30,392 nt of DNA from a virus. Positions 16,627-24,272 of the stretch are shown here, piece by piece. The first letter of the stretch is position 1; each line of letters starts with the position of its first letter. The notes beneath the pieces were generated by a model. The model was not told the DNA's origin. It saw nothing but the letters and a program-made list of their open reading frames with translations, and made no database searches. The position numbers were made by a program, and so were the translations under genes. The stretch is from the IMG/VR virus record IMGVR_UViG_3300032288_006023, positions 1 through 30,392 of that record; one strand, 5' to 3'.

Positions 16627-18498
16627 TTATTGATATGATGCCGTTTTTGGTGCCTTAGTTGGGTCCCCCTTACTTGCAACATTTATTATCCAATCTTTAA
16701 ATCCTATTTCATTAAACTTGTCAGTTAAAGCTTTTGACATTGCAGTAATTTGTTCTTGTGTGAAAGGTGCACCATTTGGATTAGTGTTATTAATATTAAC
16801 ATCTAATTTTGGATTTGGTCCATCCCAACTAATTTTCATATCACCCTTAGACATTGCAGTTGTCAATTGAGTATTTAGACCGTCTTTACCATATAACATT
16901 GAATTTATTTGTTCTGCTTTGGCACCTTTTTGTGTATTTAATGAACTTGGCTCCATACCTATAGATTTTAAAAGTGCTTCCAAAGATTCTTTAATTGCAC
17001 CACCAACCGCAGTCTTATCACTTATTTTTTCAGCAGCATTAACACCTGATTTTTTTAATGCATCTGCAATTCCTGATTCTGACCTATTAAGTAACCCTTG
17101 TATTTTTTCTAAAAATTCTGCACCAGCAATATTTGGTTCTTTTTTACCTTTTGATAAATCTTTAACTAAATCAACAATAGCACCATATGCATCACTTGAA
17201 ACACCTCTTACATCTTTAGTTGAAAATGATTTTGATAACTCACTTAATATTGTTGATATTCCTTGTCTTCCACCTTCAAATTCCCCTAATACCTTTTGTG
17301 GCGATACTGTACCAAAAACAACTTTATCTTTAATTGCATTCAAATCACTCGCCATAAGTTTATCAAAATTCAATTGGGACCTTTGTATGTCTTCTAAAGT
17401 TTTTGGTCCTTCTTTTTGTTCTTTTAAAGTTGCATCTAATTGTTGTTGTGATATATTACTTATTTTTTCATAATATTCTTGACCCTTATCATCTTTAACT
17501 TTAATTTCATATTCACCGCCATCTCCCATTCTTGAAATGTTGGATAATAACATATTGTCTTCTTCACTTAAATTACGTCCAATACCCTTTATTGCAGATA
17601 TTCTTTTATCTGCTTCTGCAGCGGCTAAACCTAATTTTGACATTTCAGCAGCACTAACACCTGTTTGTTTTTCCATTTCTCTCAATGTCAAAACACCTTG
17701 TGGGTTTATTTTGAATGTTTTTGTTTCTTCATCAAAATATGTAAATTGTTTTGCAACATCTTTCAAACTATTTTGGAGACCTTGTGGGTCATTAATAGAT
17801 TGATTCATTAATTGAAATGGGTCTACAAGATTTCCTGCAGAAACCCCCAATCTTTGAAACGCCGCCGCTGTTTCTATTGCACCTTCAGGGTCTAACACTT
17901 TTTCGGCCAATCTGAATGTTTCGTTCATGTTAAACCTTAACATCGACGCTTGTGCAGCCATCTTTGTTAATCCTTGAACACCACCTTCAAACTGATAACG
18001 ATTGAGTTGGTCCATGTTATCACTAACAGTTTTGAAAACTTGTTTTGTATTACCTCCAATACTTTGAATATAATTTACAGAATCTTGAATTTGTTTCGAC
18101 ATTTGTCCAACGCCAACCCCAACATCATTAAATCCTTCAACTAAATTTGAAACCTCAACACCAGTAACTTTAGCAGCCGCGTATAATTTTTCTGTTTGTT
18201 CGGTTGTTATTATAACGTTTCTTCGACTAGCTTCTGCAGCATCTTCAATTACTTTAACCGTATTTTCAAAATTACCACCTAATTTTCTAACTTCAGGAAC
18301 TGCGTCTGCAATTGCGGTTTGAATTTCAACAATCCTCTGTCTTGTTTGTCCAAAAAGCCCGTTGATTTCTGTCGCAGCGTCACTTAAACCTCCAATGGCA
18401 CTTTGGATATCATTAAAAAATTTTTCTTTGTAGTTGGGGTCAGATAAATTTAAGATACCTAATCCATCCAATCCACCAGTTTTGCCGTCTTGTAACAT
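16627..18498 (-). CDS. Tail tape-measure protein
   Basis: This 623-aa protein is mostly alpha-helical, rich in Ala, Gln, Lys and Glu, and starts with a long helical section (FNDIQSAIGGLSDAATEING, then GQTRQRIVEIQTAIADAVPE). It has repeated helix blocks typical of tape-measure proteins, which set tail length inside the tube and leave through the baseplate on injection. T4 gp29 has a similar length (590 aa). No clear transmembrane segment is seen. The decisive argument is position: tail tube, chaperone pair, tape measure, baseplate, as in most tailed phages. The ATG (18496-18498) lies 18 nt after a perfect TATTTATA box and 28 nt after a terminator-like hairpin, so it likely starts its own late transcript. 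A role as T4 gp29 equivalent is inferred. Confidence 0.8.
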   Translation of the reverse strand: MLQDGKTGGLDGLGILNLSDPNYKEKFFNDIQSAIGGLSDAATEINGLFGQTRQRIVEIQTAIADAVPEVRKLGGNFENTVKVIEDAAEASRRNVIITTEQTEKLYAAAKVTGVEVSNLVEGFNDVGVGVGQMSKQIQDSVNYIQSIGGNTKQVFKTVSDNMDQLNRYQFEGGVQGLTKMAAQASMLRFNMNETFRLAEKVLDPEGAIETAAAFQRLGVSAGNLVDPFQLMNQSINDPQGLQNSLKDVAKQFTYFDEETKTFKINPQGVLTLREMEKQTGVSAAEMSKLGLAAAEADKRISAIKGIGRNLSEEDNMLLSNISRMGDGGEYEIKVKDDKGQEYYEKISNISQQQLDATLKEQKEGPKTLEDIQRSQLNFDKLMASDLNAIKDKVVFGTVSPQKVLGEFEGGRQGISTILSELSKSFSTKDVRGVSSDAYGAIVDLVKDLSKGKKEPNIAGAEFLEKIQGLLNRSESGIADALKKSGVNAAEKISDKTAVGGAIKESLEALLKSIGMEPSSLNTQKGAKAEQINSMLYGKDGLNTQLTTAMSKGDMKISWDGPNPKLDVNINNTNPNGAPFTQEQITAMSKALTDKFNEIGFKDWIINVASKGDPTKAPKTASYQ

Positions 18499-18516
18499 GC
18501 TATAAAATTATTTTTA

Positions 18517-18524
18517 TATAAATA
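18517..18524 (-). promoter_or_regulatory. TATTTATA box upstream of tape measure
   Basis: An exact TATTTATA in the sense of the tape-measure gene, 18 nt before the ATG, directly after the hairpin at 18527-18550. Its leader is nearly identical to that of the 74-aa gene. Confidence 0.5.
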
Positions 18525-18526
18525 CA

Positions 18527-18550
18527 AAAGGACTGAGTTTTCAGTCCTTT
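18527..18550 (-). terminator. Terminator overlapping the gp51-like stop
   Basis: A perfect 10-bp stem (AAAGGACTGA / TCAGTCCTTT) with a 4-nt loop is followed on the minus strand by TTTTGTATTTAT. The stop codon TGA of the 59-aa ORF lies inside the first arm. It would end transcripts of the tube/chaperone unit just before the tape-measure box. Confidence 0.75.
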
Positions 18551-18720
18551 GAATTCATTTCTATCCATTTGTTCATCAGATATTTTCTAACAAATAGTGG
18601 CATTCTTTCGAAATCTGACCAAGTAACTTTCATTAAAGTGTTCAAATAATAGAATTCATCTATTTGTCCTTTTCTATAATCAGAAGAAAGGACGAAAAAA
18701 GTCGACCCCAAAACCAACAT
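18541..18720 (-). CDS. gp51-like small ORF, tail-assembly chaperone partner
   Basis: This 59-aa ORF overlaps the last 41 nt of the gp26-like gene in the +1 frame and ends at TGA 18541-18543. Its own ATG is at 18718-18720, inside the upstream gene. The non-overlapping part reads DEFYYLNTLMKVTWSDFERM then PLFVRKYLMNKWIE, a short helical unit with the W-S-x-x-E/F-x-x-M-P and R-x-Y pattern I associate with T4 gp51-type and T-part tail-assembly chaperones. Its place between chaperone and tape measure is exactly where such second ORFs occur. Expression could be by re-initiation at the internal ATG or by a +1 shift on TTT TTT C near the end of the gp26-like gene. The proline, tryptophan and aromatic content argue that it is real; the exact family is an inference. 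Confidence 0.6.
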   Translation of the reverse strand: MLVLGSTFFVLSSDYRKGQIDEFYYLNTLMKVTWSDFERMPLFVRKYLMNKWIEMNSKD

Positions 18721-19423
18721 TCACCGTTAGTCTTTCTCCTGATGGGGCAATTACTTGTCTTTTCATATCCAATCTTGGTTCGTTTTCTTCCATAAATTTC
18801 TTTAAGAATTTTGAATCCGATATTGGCATTTGTTCGATGAATTTAGCTATTTCAGATTTATCAGTACTACCATTAAGTTCAACAATTTGTTTATTCAACT
18901 TCCATGTAACTTTTGGTATTACTCTTCCTTGTGGATAAGTTTCGGCCATTGCTTCAATATCCATTAATTCACCATAAGTTAAAGGTCTCACCTTTATTGG
19001 TGTTTGTGACTTTGGTAAAGTAACTGGGAAAGTACCGTCTTCCAATGGTTCTTGTCCTTTCAAAATTGAAAGTTCATCTAAAGTAACAGTTGCTTGAAAA
19101 GGTTTTTTTGTTAAAGGGTCAACTACATTCAAAAGTATTTCTGGTCCAAACCCTGTATTTCTTAAAAATACTAAAATAGCTTCAACGTCACCTTCCAATA
19201 AATCTTCAACCCTAACGTCAGGTTCATATATTTTATTTCTTAATAATGCGATGGGGGCATTACCTGACCCACCCATTAAAATATTTTCATCAGCCGCGGT
19301 TAGATATCCAACCTTGACTGATTTTTTCTTGTTTTTATAAAAAACCCCACCTGAAGGTAATGGTACCACATCGTGTGGTAAGGTGAAATTCATTTGCCCG
19401 TATTCTCTTGATTGGTCTTGCAT
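18680..19423 (-). CDS. 26: gp26-like tail-assembly chaperone/baseplate protein
   Basis: A 247-aa protein that matches the T4 gp26-type baseplate family by its layout: VVPLPSGGVFYKNKKKSVKV near the N-terminus (about residues 16-35), LTAADENILMGG, LLRNKIYEPDVRVEDLLEGD (about 60-79) and AILVFLRNTGFGPEI. T4 gp26 is needed for hub assembly, and its genomic position matches the tail-assembly chaperones that hold the tape measure in other phages. Here it lies between tube and tape measure, followed by an overlapping +1 ORF, which strongly supports that role. Its ATG (19421-19423) sits 9-11 nt after a strong hairpin and T-run that follow the tube gene, so its level is probably set by read-through, as expected for a catalytic assembly factor beside a very abundant structural protein. 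Confidence 0.78.
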   Translation of the reverse strand: MQDQSREYGQMNFTLPHDVVPLPSGGVFYKNKKKSVKVGYLTAADENILMGGSGNAPIALLRNKIYEPDVRVEDLLEGDVEAILVFLRNTGFGPEILLNVVDPLTKKPFQATVTLDELSILKGQEPLEDGTFPVTLPKSQTPIKVRPLTYGELMDIEAMAETYPQGRVIPKVTWKLNKQIVELNGSTDKSEIAKFIEQMPISDSKFLKKFMEENEPRLDMKRQVIAPSGERLTVNVGFGVDFFRPFF

Positions 19424-19463
19424 ATAAAAAAATTAACCGTAAAGTTTATGTCTTTACGGTTAA
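19424..19463 (-). terminator. Terminator/attenuator between tube and chaperone
   Basis: A 12-bp perfect stem (TTAACCGTAAAG at 19433-19444 with CTTTACGGTTAA at 19452-19463) and 7-nt loop is followed on the minus strand by seven T (19426-19432) and then directly by the chaperone ATG at 19423. The stem base overlaps the TATATTTA box at 19461-19468. Confidence 0.85.
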
Positions 19464-19492
19464 ATATAGTTGATATTGACTTTTAATAAATA
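19461..19492 (-). promoter_or_regulatory. Two TATTTA-type boxes between tube and chaperone
   Basis: The minus strand has TATTTATTA at 19484-19492 and CAACTATATTTA ending at 19461. The second is the same string as in the SSB promoter (AACTATATTTAA), but no -35-like TTGACA lies 17 bp upstream. They could start a chaperone transcript, but the hairpin would then lie at the very 5' end. Confidence 0.35.
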
Positions 19493-19495
19493 GTA

Positions 19496-19984
19496 TTAGT
19501 AAACTAACACACATCTGTCCATTCTCATTGTTGCTGCAATTGTTGCCAATCCGTCTTGATTGTAAGCTAATGCATTAAAGTTAACATCTGTTAAGAACGT
19601 ACCATATAAAATCCATTTTTCAACAACCACACCAGTTGGGTCCAACATTTCGATGTCCACGTCTTTTTTGTATCCCGCAGCATAACCCATACGACCTGTA
19701 ACTGATTCTGCACAAAGACGAACCCACTCCATAAGAGCCTGAGACGCTGAAGGTCCGATTGGGTCTCTGAAAACAACGTTAAGTGTTTGCCAGTTAAACC
19801 TACCTGCAACGAATGTTGACGTATTAAGGAAAGGAATTTCTGTTGCATTGATTGTAATATGTGGTCTTGCAGCACTTTCTACAAACCATTCATTTATTCC
19901 TAAGCTTGATGGGAATCTAACGATAAAACGGTTTTGACGTTTTGGTTCGTAAGGTATCGGCATTTTCATCAGTAAATCAGCCAT
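19496..19984 (-). CDS. 19: Tail tube protein (gp19-like)
   Basis: A 162-aa protein, almost the same length as T4 gp19 (163 aa). It has the family's N-terminal pattern (PYEPKRQNRFIVRFPSSLGI, residues about 11-30), a central hydrophobic beta section (FNWQTLNVVFRDPIGPSASQ followed by ALMEWVRLCAE) and a C-terminal strand pair (VEKWILYGTFLTDVNFNAL, then ATIAATMRMDRCVLVY). It polymerises into the inner tube inside the sheath and conducts DNA on injection. The ATG is 31 nt downstream of a perfect TATTTATA box and the gene is closed by a strong terminator, consistent with very high late expression. The HAD gene lies between it and the sheath, unlike the T4 order 18-19. Confidence 0.92.
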   Translation of the reverse strand: MADLLMKMPIPYEPKRQNRFIVRFPSSLGINEWFVESAARPHITINATEIPFLNTSTFVAGRFNWQTLNVVFRDPIGPSASQALMEWVRLCAESVTGRMGYAAGYKKDVDIEMLDPTGVVVEKWILYGTFLTDVNFNALAYNQDGLATIAATMRMDRCVLVY

Positions 19985-20015
19985 ATTATTAAATTTTTGT
20001 TTCTTTGTTTATTCT

Positions 20016-20025
20016 TATAAATATA
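20016..20025 (-). promoter_or_regulatory. TATTTATA box upstream of tail tube
   Basis: The minus strand reads ACTATATTTATAAGAATAAAC, with the exact TATTTATA at 20016-20023, 31 nt before the ATG. It is in the 90-nt gap between the HAD and tube genes. The string ACTATATTTA is shared with the SSB promoter. Confidence 0.55.
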
Positions 20026-20074
20026 GTATGTTGAAAAATTTTTCTATTTACTTTTTTTATTAAAAAAATTATTC

Positions 20075-20905
20075 TTAATTAACTTCCTTCTTAGTGCCTC
20101 CAGCAGTAGAATAAGTTTTAACTATATTATCTGGTTTATCTTTAAAATGTTTCTTCATTACTTCTACATTTCTTGGGTCATCATCTGAAAATCCTATAGA
20201 TGGCTTACTAGGTACAAATTTATTTCCTATATCATTTTTTAACCATGCTCTCTTATTCAGTAATGATGCCATACCCTTTATGTAATCCACAAAATCATCC
20301 ATCGCACGAACTTTAGCTTCTTCGGGATTTTTTGCCCCTTTTTCATCATTAAAAGAAACGGGGTGGTATTTGTTCATTGATAGATAAGATTTTATTAATT
20401 CATTATCTGACATTTCATCTTCACCTGTAAAACTTCTATACTTTTTCAAATTTTTTACAAGTTGGTCCTTATCAATACCATTGTAATTATTAACAATGTA
20501 ATTATACACCGCTTGTTTTAATGTGTTCGGATTATGACCTCTTGCTGTAATGATTGAAAAAATTGAACCGTTATTTAACGCTTCTTTAAAATCTTCAAAC
20601 GCAGGACCTTCTTTAGCTCTCATTGCATCAATTAAAAAATCTTTGTCACCTAAAGTACCAAAGTTTCTGAACGGATTTTCTGCAAATCCAACTATAGTGT
20701 GTCCATTATAATCAAAATCTTCTTTACCTATATCGTGTCTATATTTGGCAAAATCATCCGTAGACATACCAACCTCATCACCATCAGAATCCTTCAAAAT
20801 AATTTTTGTTGGCATATGAACAATATTATCATCCCAATCGAACGCATAATATTTCATATCTGGTGTTTTGTCGTCTCTAAATCCTTCTAAAATTATTCTT
20901 TCCAT
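20075..20905 (-). CDS. HAD-superfamily hydrolase-like protein
   Basis: A 276-aa protein with the HAD signature: motif I FDWDDN (D23 nucleophile, D25 acid/base, Asn27 where Thr/Val is usual), motif II SIITARG (Thr120), a candidate motif III Lys near 192-198 and motif IV GFSDDDPRN (Asp241-243). HAD enzymes use an Asp nucleophile to remove phosphate; the substrate here is unknown. It lies between the sheath and tube genes, so it may act on virion assembly or be packaged. The N-terminus MERIILEGF holds an ILE-G site like those cut by T4-type prohead protease. The ATG lies 12 nt after the sheath terminator, so expression is likely low. The C-terminus is Lys-rich. Confidence 0.8.
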   Translation of the reverse strand: MERIILEGFRDDKTPDMKYYAFDWDDNIVHMPTKIILKDSDGDEVGMSTDDFAKYRHDIGKEDFDYNGHTIVGFAENPFRNFGTLGDKDFLIDAMRAKEGPAFEDFKEALNNGSIFSIITARGHNPNTLKQAVYNYIVNNYNGIDKDQLVKNLKKYRSFTGEDEMSDNELIKSYLSMNKYHPVSFNDEKGAKNPEEAKVRAMDDFVDYIKGMASLLNKRAWLKNDIGNKFVPSKPSIGFSDDDPRNVEVMKKHFKDKPDNIVKTYSTAGGTKKEVN

Positions 20906-20936
20906 TTGGCTAAAAATGGGGGGATTTCTCCCCCCG
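20906..20936 (-). terminator. Terminator after the tail sheath gene
   Basis: A 7-bp stem of GGGGGGA (20918-20924) with TCCCCCC (20929-20935) and a GAAA tetraloop on the minus strand, followed by ATTTTTAG. It lies 6 nt after the sheath stop. On the plus strand the A/T flanks also pair, so it may act in both directions. The next gene's ATG begins 12 nt after the stem. Confidence 0.88.
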
Positions 20937-20941
20937 TTTTA

Positions 20942-23900
20942 TTAGATATTTTCAAACGATGCTCCTGTAGGTGTGATAAAGAATTCAATATCAATAAATT
21001 CAAGAGCCTTCGTTGGTTTAAGGTAAATCTTACCTGTAAGTGTGTTTCTGTCCAAATCTTCAGGTGTTGATGAAACCGTTACACGGAAATCATACAAACC
21101 TCTATCTCTTCTGATAGCATCTAAGATTGGGTTTACACTATCCAAGAATTGTTGTCTAACGATTTGGTCGTTTTGTTCGAACAACAATCTTACAGCTACA
21201 GCTGAAATCAACTTACGAGCTTGTAACAACAATCTTCTAACATTCAATCTGTTAAGAGCTGTGTCAGCAACTTGAAGTGTTTTGTTACCCCAAATTACAG
21301 TTCCAACATCAGAGAAAGTTGCGATAGGGTTAATTCTACCTTGATACAATGTATCTCTATCTTCTTGTGTTAGTTTAATTCTTGCTTTAACTGAATTAAC
21401 AAGACCTCTTGTGTAACCCGCTGATGCGAACCAAGGGAATGCAATGTTATCAGTCAACGCTAAGTTTCTACAAACTTCACCTGTTGGTGGTAGATAGATT
21501 TGTGTGTTATTTACAGTATCTCTTGTTAAAATCCAAGGATAGTAAGTTGCTGTGTAGTTAGAATCAATTCCTGTGTTATCAAGATTGTCAACCGCTTCTT
21601 GTGGGTAGATAATTTGTTGAGGGTCAGTTGCGTCTGGTAAGTACATGTTGTAGTCAGGTGTTGTTGCGATATAAACTGAATCTGCTCTTTGGTATTGTAC
21701 CATATCAATTGCTTCTTCAACAAGATTTGAGTTGTTAACATAATCAATACTTGAAGTTGCAAAAACGTTAATGTTTGTCGCTTCAGGATTTGAATAAGTT
21801 AAAATACCAAGTAAGTAAGCGTAATAGTCAGTGTTTGCAAAATCTTGTGTGTTGTTTTGTACAACAATTCTTTTGAACAAACCGTCACCAGTTGCTGTTG
21901 GGTATCTTGTTGATGGTGCAGCTCCTGCTAAATAACCTGACGCTCCAAGTTGGAATCTATCTTGGTTAGTTCTGAATTCTCTATAGATATCCCATCCATC
22001 AAATCCTCCTGCAAAACATACTGTATATTTTCTTGAATATATAAAGTAGTAAGGATTATCTTGTGTTTCAGGGTCATTTCTGAAATCAGCAACTCCACAT
22101 TCAAATGCAGTTTCACCACTTGTTCCGTAGATATCACTAATTGTTACAACAGTTGCACCTGAGTCCATGTGGAAACCTTTACTTAAAACGTTCCAAGGAG
22201 CTGATTCGGTTACTAATTCCCAGTTAGATTGTGGGTTTTGTTTTCCTTTGTAAGTAAGGAAAGATTCATCAATACCAAATTGTGTTGAAAATCCTAAGTA
22301 GCTTCTTCTTATAATATCACCACTAGACTCAACTGTATTAGTTCCTCCAAAAGGACTATCAAAAGGTGGGTTAGCGATAACTTCACCAGGATAGTAGTAT
22401 TTAGTTTTAAACTTAGGATATGGTGATGGATTTGTTAGTGAACCATATTCTCTTTGTGTGTATCCATAGAAACCACAAGGTAAAGCATCTACTGGTGCTT
22501 CATCCGCCATCTCAACCATAATATATTTTGAAATTAAAGCGTATTCACCATTAGAAGTACCAATCTTAACACCAATGAAACTGTTAGATAGAGGGTCTAA
22601 AGTACAGTTTGTGAATTTTTCAATTACTACAGGATTTGTATCTGTATCATAGAAATTTCTAACTAATACATCAAAAGTCATATTATTAAATGAAAGATTT
22701 GCAATTGAAACTTTAATTTCTGTATTTGCAGAATCACCATCAGAAATTGATATGAATTTGAATAATTTATAAACTTTATTACCTCTCAATTCAGAAACTA
22801 AATAAGGTGTTTCAGGTGATTGATATTTTTCTAAATTCCATGCAATTGATTGACTACTTCTACTTCTTGCACTTGGTAATGCAACCAATTCACAATTCAA
22901 ACCTTTAATATAACTTTGATTATAAGCGTAGTTTAATGCTCCAGGATAAATTTCTTCAACAAAGATAGGAACTTCAAATCTTGATTTACCAAAATTATCA
23001 ACACCTAAAACTTTAGTGATATACTTTGATGAAGACGCCGATAAACTTGATTCAAAACTAAAGTTATTACCATTCTTAGTAACACCCGATAATAAGAATG
23101 TTGCGTATGGTGAACTTGTAACTCCTGAATATTGACCTGAACATACCATGTTTAAATCAGTCAAACCACTAACTTCATAAATAGGTCCATGGTCATCACT
23201 ACTAGCACTATTAGAATATAAAGAAATACCTCTTGAACGAAGAGTTGCAATTACCATGTTATTAAACTCTGAATACGCAGTACCTGAGTAAGTATATACA
23301 TTACCTGAAATAGTACCTGTAAAATTACCTGAACCGGCATTAGTTAAAGATACAACAGAGTAATATGCCGAATAACCTGAATAGTCATTATCATTGTAGT
23401 TATTAAAGTTTGCATAATACCAAGCGTCATTACTACCTGAACTTAGGTCATTAGTTTCTAAATTAACACTATCACAACCATATTGATTAATAATATTTGA
23501 ATATTGCGAATATAATGCCCAATAATCGTTAGTTAAAATCGCACCGTATGCAGATGCTGTAGTTGCGGACAATGAATTATCATCTAATATTGTACCAACA
23601 TTAAAAGCCACATCATCATATATTGTTGATGTACTCCCATCCTGCATTCTATACTGTGTATATAAATTAGGTAAAATATAATTTGTAAAACCAGCATCAT
23701 ATGATTGGAATTGGAAAGTATTTCCTGAAGCGTTCCCTGAAAAAGTTGCAGACCAAGGAATTCCATTAGCAACGTTTGGACCTACAGTGGTAGGGTCAAC
23801 GTTCGCGGTTACCCTAATACTCCAAGAAGGACCCGCATCATAACCTGACAATCCTAATACTCTAGTTACAAATAACTGATTAGATTGTTGAAGATATGAT

Positions 23901-24154
23901 TTAGCAATGTATGCTGCTTCATATTTTGGGATTTGTGTATTCACAAATTTAACAGGTTCAGTGCCACCGAAGTATGCCTGAAACTCATCGTAATTTGTTA
24001 TAAAAACGGGTTCGAATGCTGGACCTTTAATTGTCTCACCAACTAGACCTAATGTGGTAACACCCACACTCTGTGCGACGAACGATAAGTCCGTTTCAGA
24101 AGTGTATACTCCAGGTGATACATAAACTTTTTGATTTGCTTGTGCTGTTGCCAT
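20942..24154 (-). CDS. 18: Contractile tail sheath protein (gp18-like)
   Basis: A 1070-aa sheath protein. The N-terminus shows the sheath pattern VYVSPGVYTSETDLSF, GLVGETIKGPAFEPVFITNY and EFQAYFGG (residues about 10-65). The conserved C-terminal assembly domain is also clear (about 880-1070): TLQVADTALNRLNVRRLLLQ, RQQFLDSVNPILDAIRRDRG and YLKPTKALEFIDIEFFITP. It forms the outer sheath whose contraction drives the tube into the host. T4 gp18 has 659 aa, so about 400 extra residues lie in the middle, mostly in a Ser/Gly/Asn/Tyr-rich section (about residues 110-410), likely surface domains. Upstream a GATAAATA-type box (sense TATTTATC) lies 32 nt before the ATG; a strong terminator follows. Confidence 0.92.
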   Translation of the reverse strand: MATAQANQKVYVSPGVYTSETDLSFVAQSVGVTTLGLVGETIKGPAFEPVFITNYDEFQAYFGGTEPVKFVNTQIPKYEAAYIAKSYLQQSNQLFVTRVLGLSGYDAGPSWSIRVTANVDPTTVGPNVANGIPWSATFSGNASGNTFQFQSYDAGFTNYILPNLYTQYRMQDGSTSTIYDDVAFNVGTILDDNSLSATTASAYGAILTNDYWALYSQYSNIINQYGCDSVNLETNDLSSGSNDAWYYANFNNYNDNDYSGYSAYYSVVSLTNAGSGNFTGTISGNVYTYSGTAYSEFNNMVIATLRSRGISLYSNSASSDDHGPIYEVSGLTDLNMVCSGQYSGVTSSPYATFLLSGVTKNGNNFSFESSLSASSSKYITKVLGVDNFGKSRFEVPIFVEEIYPGALNYAYNQSYIKGLNCELVALPSARSRSSQSIAWNLEKYQSPETPYLVSELRGNKVYKLFKFISISDGDSANTEIKVSIANLSFNNMTFDVLVRNFYDTDTNPVVIEKFTNCTLDPLSNSFIGVKIGTSNGEYALISKYIMVEMADEAPVDALPCGFYGYTQREYGSLTNPSPYPKFKTKYYYPGEVIANPPFDSPFGGTNTVESSGDIIRRSYLGFSTQFGIDESFLTYKGKQNPQSNWELVTESAPWNVLSKGFHMDSGATVVTISDIYGTSGETAFECGVADFRNDPETQDNPYYFIYSRKYTVCFAGGFDGWDIYREFRTNQDRFQLGASGYLAGAAPSTRYPTATGDGLFKRIVVQNNTQDFANTDYYAYLLGILTYSNPEATNINVFATSSIDYVNNSNLVEEAIDMVQYQRADSVYIATTPDYNMYLPDATDPQQIIYPQEAVDNLDNTGIDSNYTATYYPWILTRDTVNNTQIYLPPTGEVCRNLALTDNIAFPWFASAGYTRGLVNSVKARIKLTQEDRDTLYQGRINPIATFSDVGTVIWGNKTLQVADTALNRLNVRRLLLQARKLISAVAVRLLFEQNDQIVRQQFLDSVNPILDAIRRDRGLYDFRVTVSSTPEDLDRNTLTGKIYLKPTKALEFIDIEFFITPTGASFENI

Positions 24155-24186
24155 TATTAATAATTTCTTTGCAGATTTATTTTATT

Positions 24187-24194
24187 GATAAATA
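24187..24194 (-). promoter_or_regulatory. TATTTATC box upstream of tail sheath
   Basis: The minus strand reads AATATTTATCAATAAAAT, one base from TATTTATA, 32 nt before the sheath ATG. The longer string TATTTATCAATA is shared exactly with the box before the neck gene at 26404. It lies in the 118-nt gap that also drives the plus-strand ribbon-helix-helix gene. Confidence 0.5.
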
Positions 24195-24231
24195 TTCATA
24201 ATTGAATGAAAAAACTTGACTTTTGAATATC

Positions 24232-24239
24232 TATTTATA
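24232..24239 (+). promoter_or_regulatory. TATTTATA box upstream of the RHH gene
   Basis: An exact TATTTATA on the plus strand, 33 nt before the ATG at 24273. It is in the sense direction of this lone plus-strand gene, while the box for the sheath gene in the same gap is in the minus-strand sense. A TTGACT at 24217-24222 precedes it. Confidence 0.5.
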
Positions 24240-24242
24240 AAC

Positions 24243-24267
24243 GGTATGAATTAATTCTACCTTTTTT
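24243..24267 (+). promoter_or_regulatory. Palindromic hairpin/operator before the RHH gene
   Basis: The plus strand has GGTA, one bulged T, the perfect palindrome GAATTAATTC (24248-24257) and TACC, then six T, ending 11 nt before the ATG. It may be an operator for the ribbon-helix-helix protein encoded next, or a leader hairpin like those before three minus-strand genes. Confidence 0.45.
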
Positions 24268-24272
24268 CTACC

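Noticed and set aside
16919-17473. 184-aa open frame on the plus strand opposite the tape-measure gene
   Set aside because: It lies wholly antisense to a well supported coding region, has Ser/Leu/Phe-rich shadow-frame composition, no leader box and no recognisable family.
18690-18705. A classical -1 frameshift at the T-run of the gp26-like gene
   Set aside because: The -1 frame from this T-run meets TAG after a few codons and does not enter the 59-aa ORF. Moreover, a -1 slip on C-TTT-TTT would leave a first-position mismatch. Only the +1 frame leads into that ORF.
24232-24241. T4-type late promoter TATAAATA on the minus strand before the sheath gene
   Set aside because: It is the reverse complement of the plus-strand TATTTATA before the RHH gene. 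In all other late gaps the sense strand carries TATTTATA, so the minus-strand reading is probably not the functional one.
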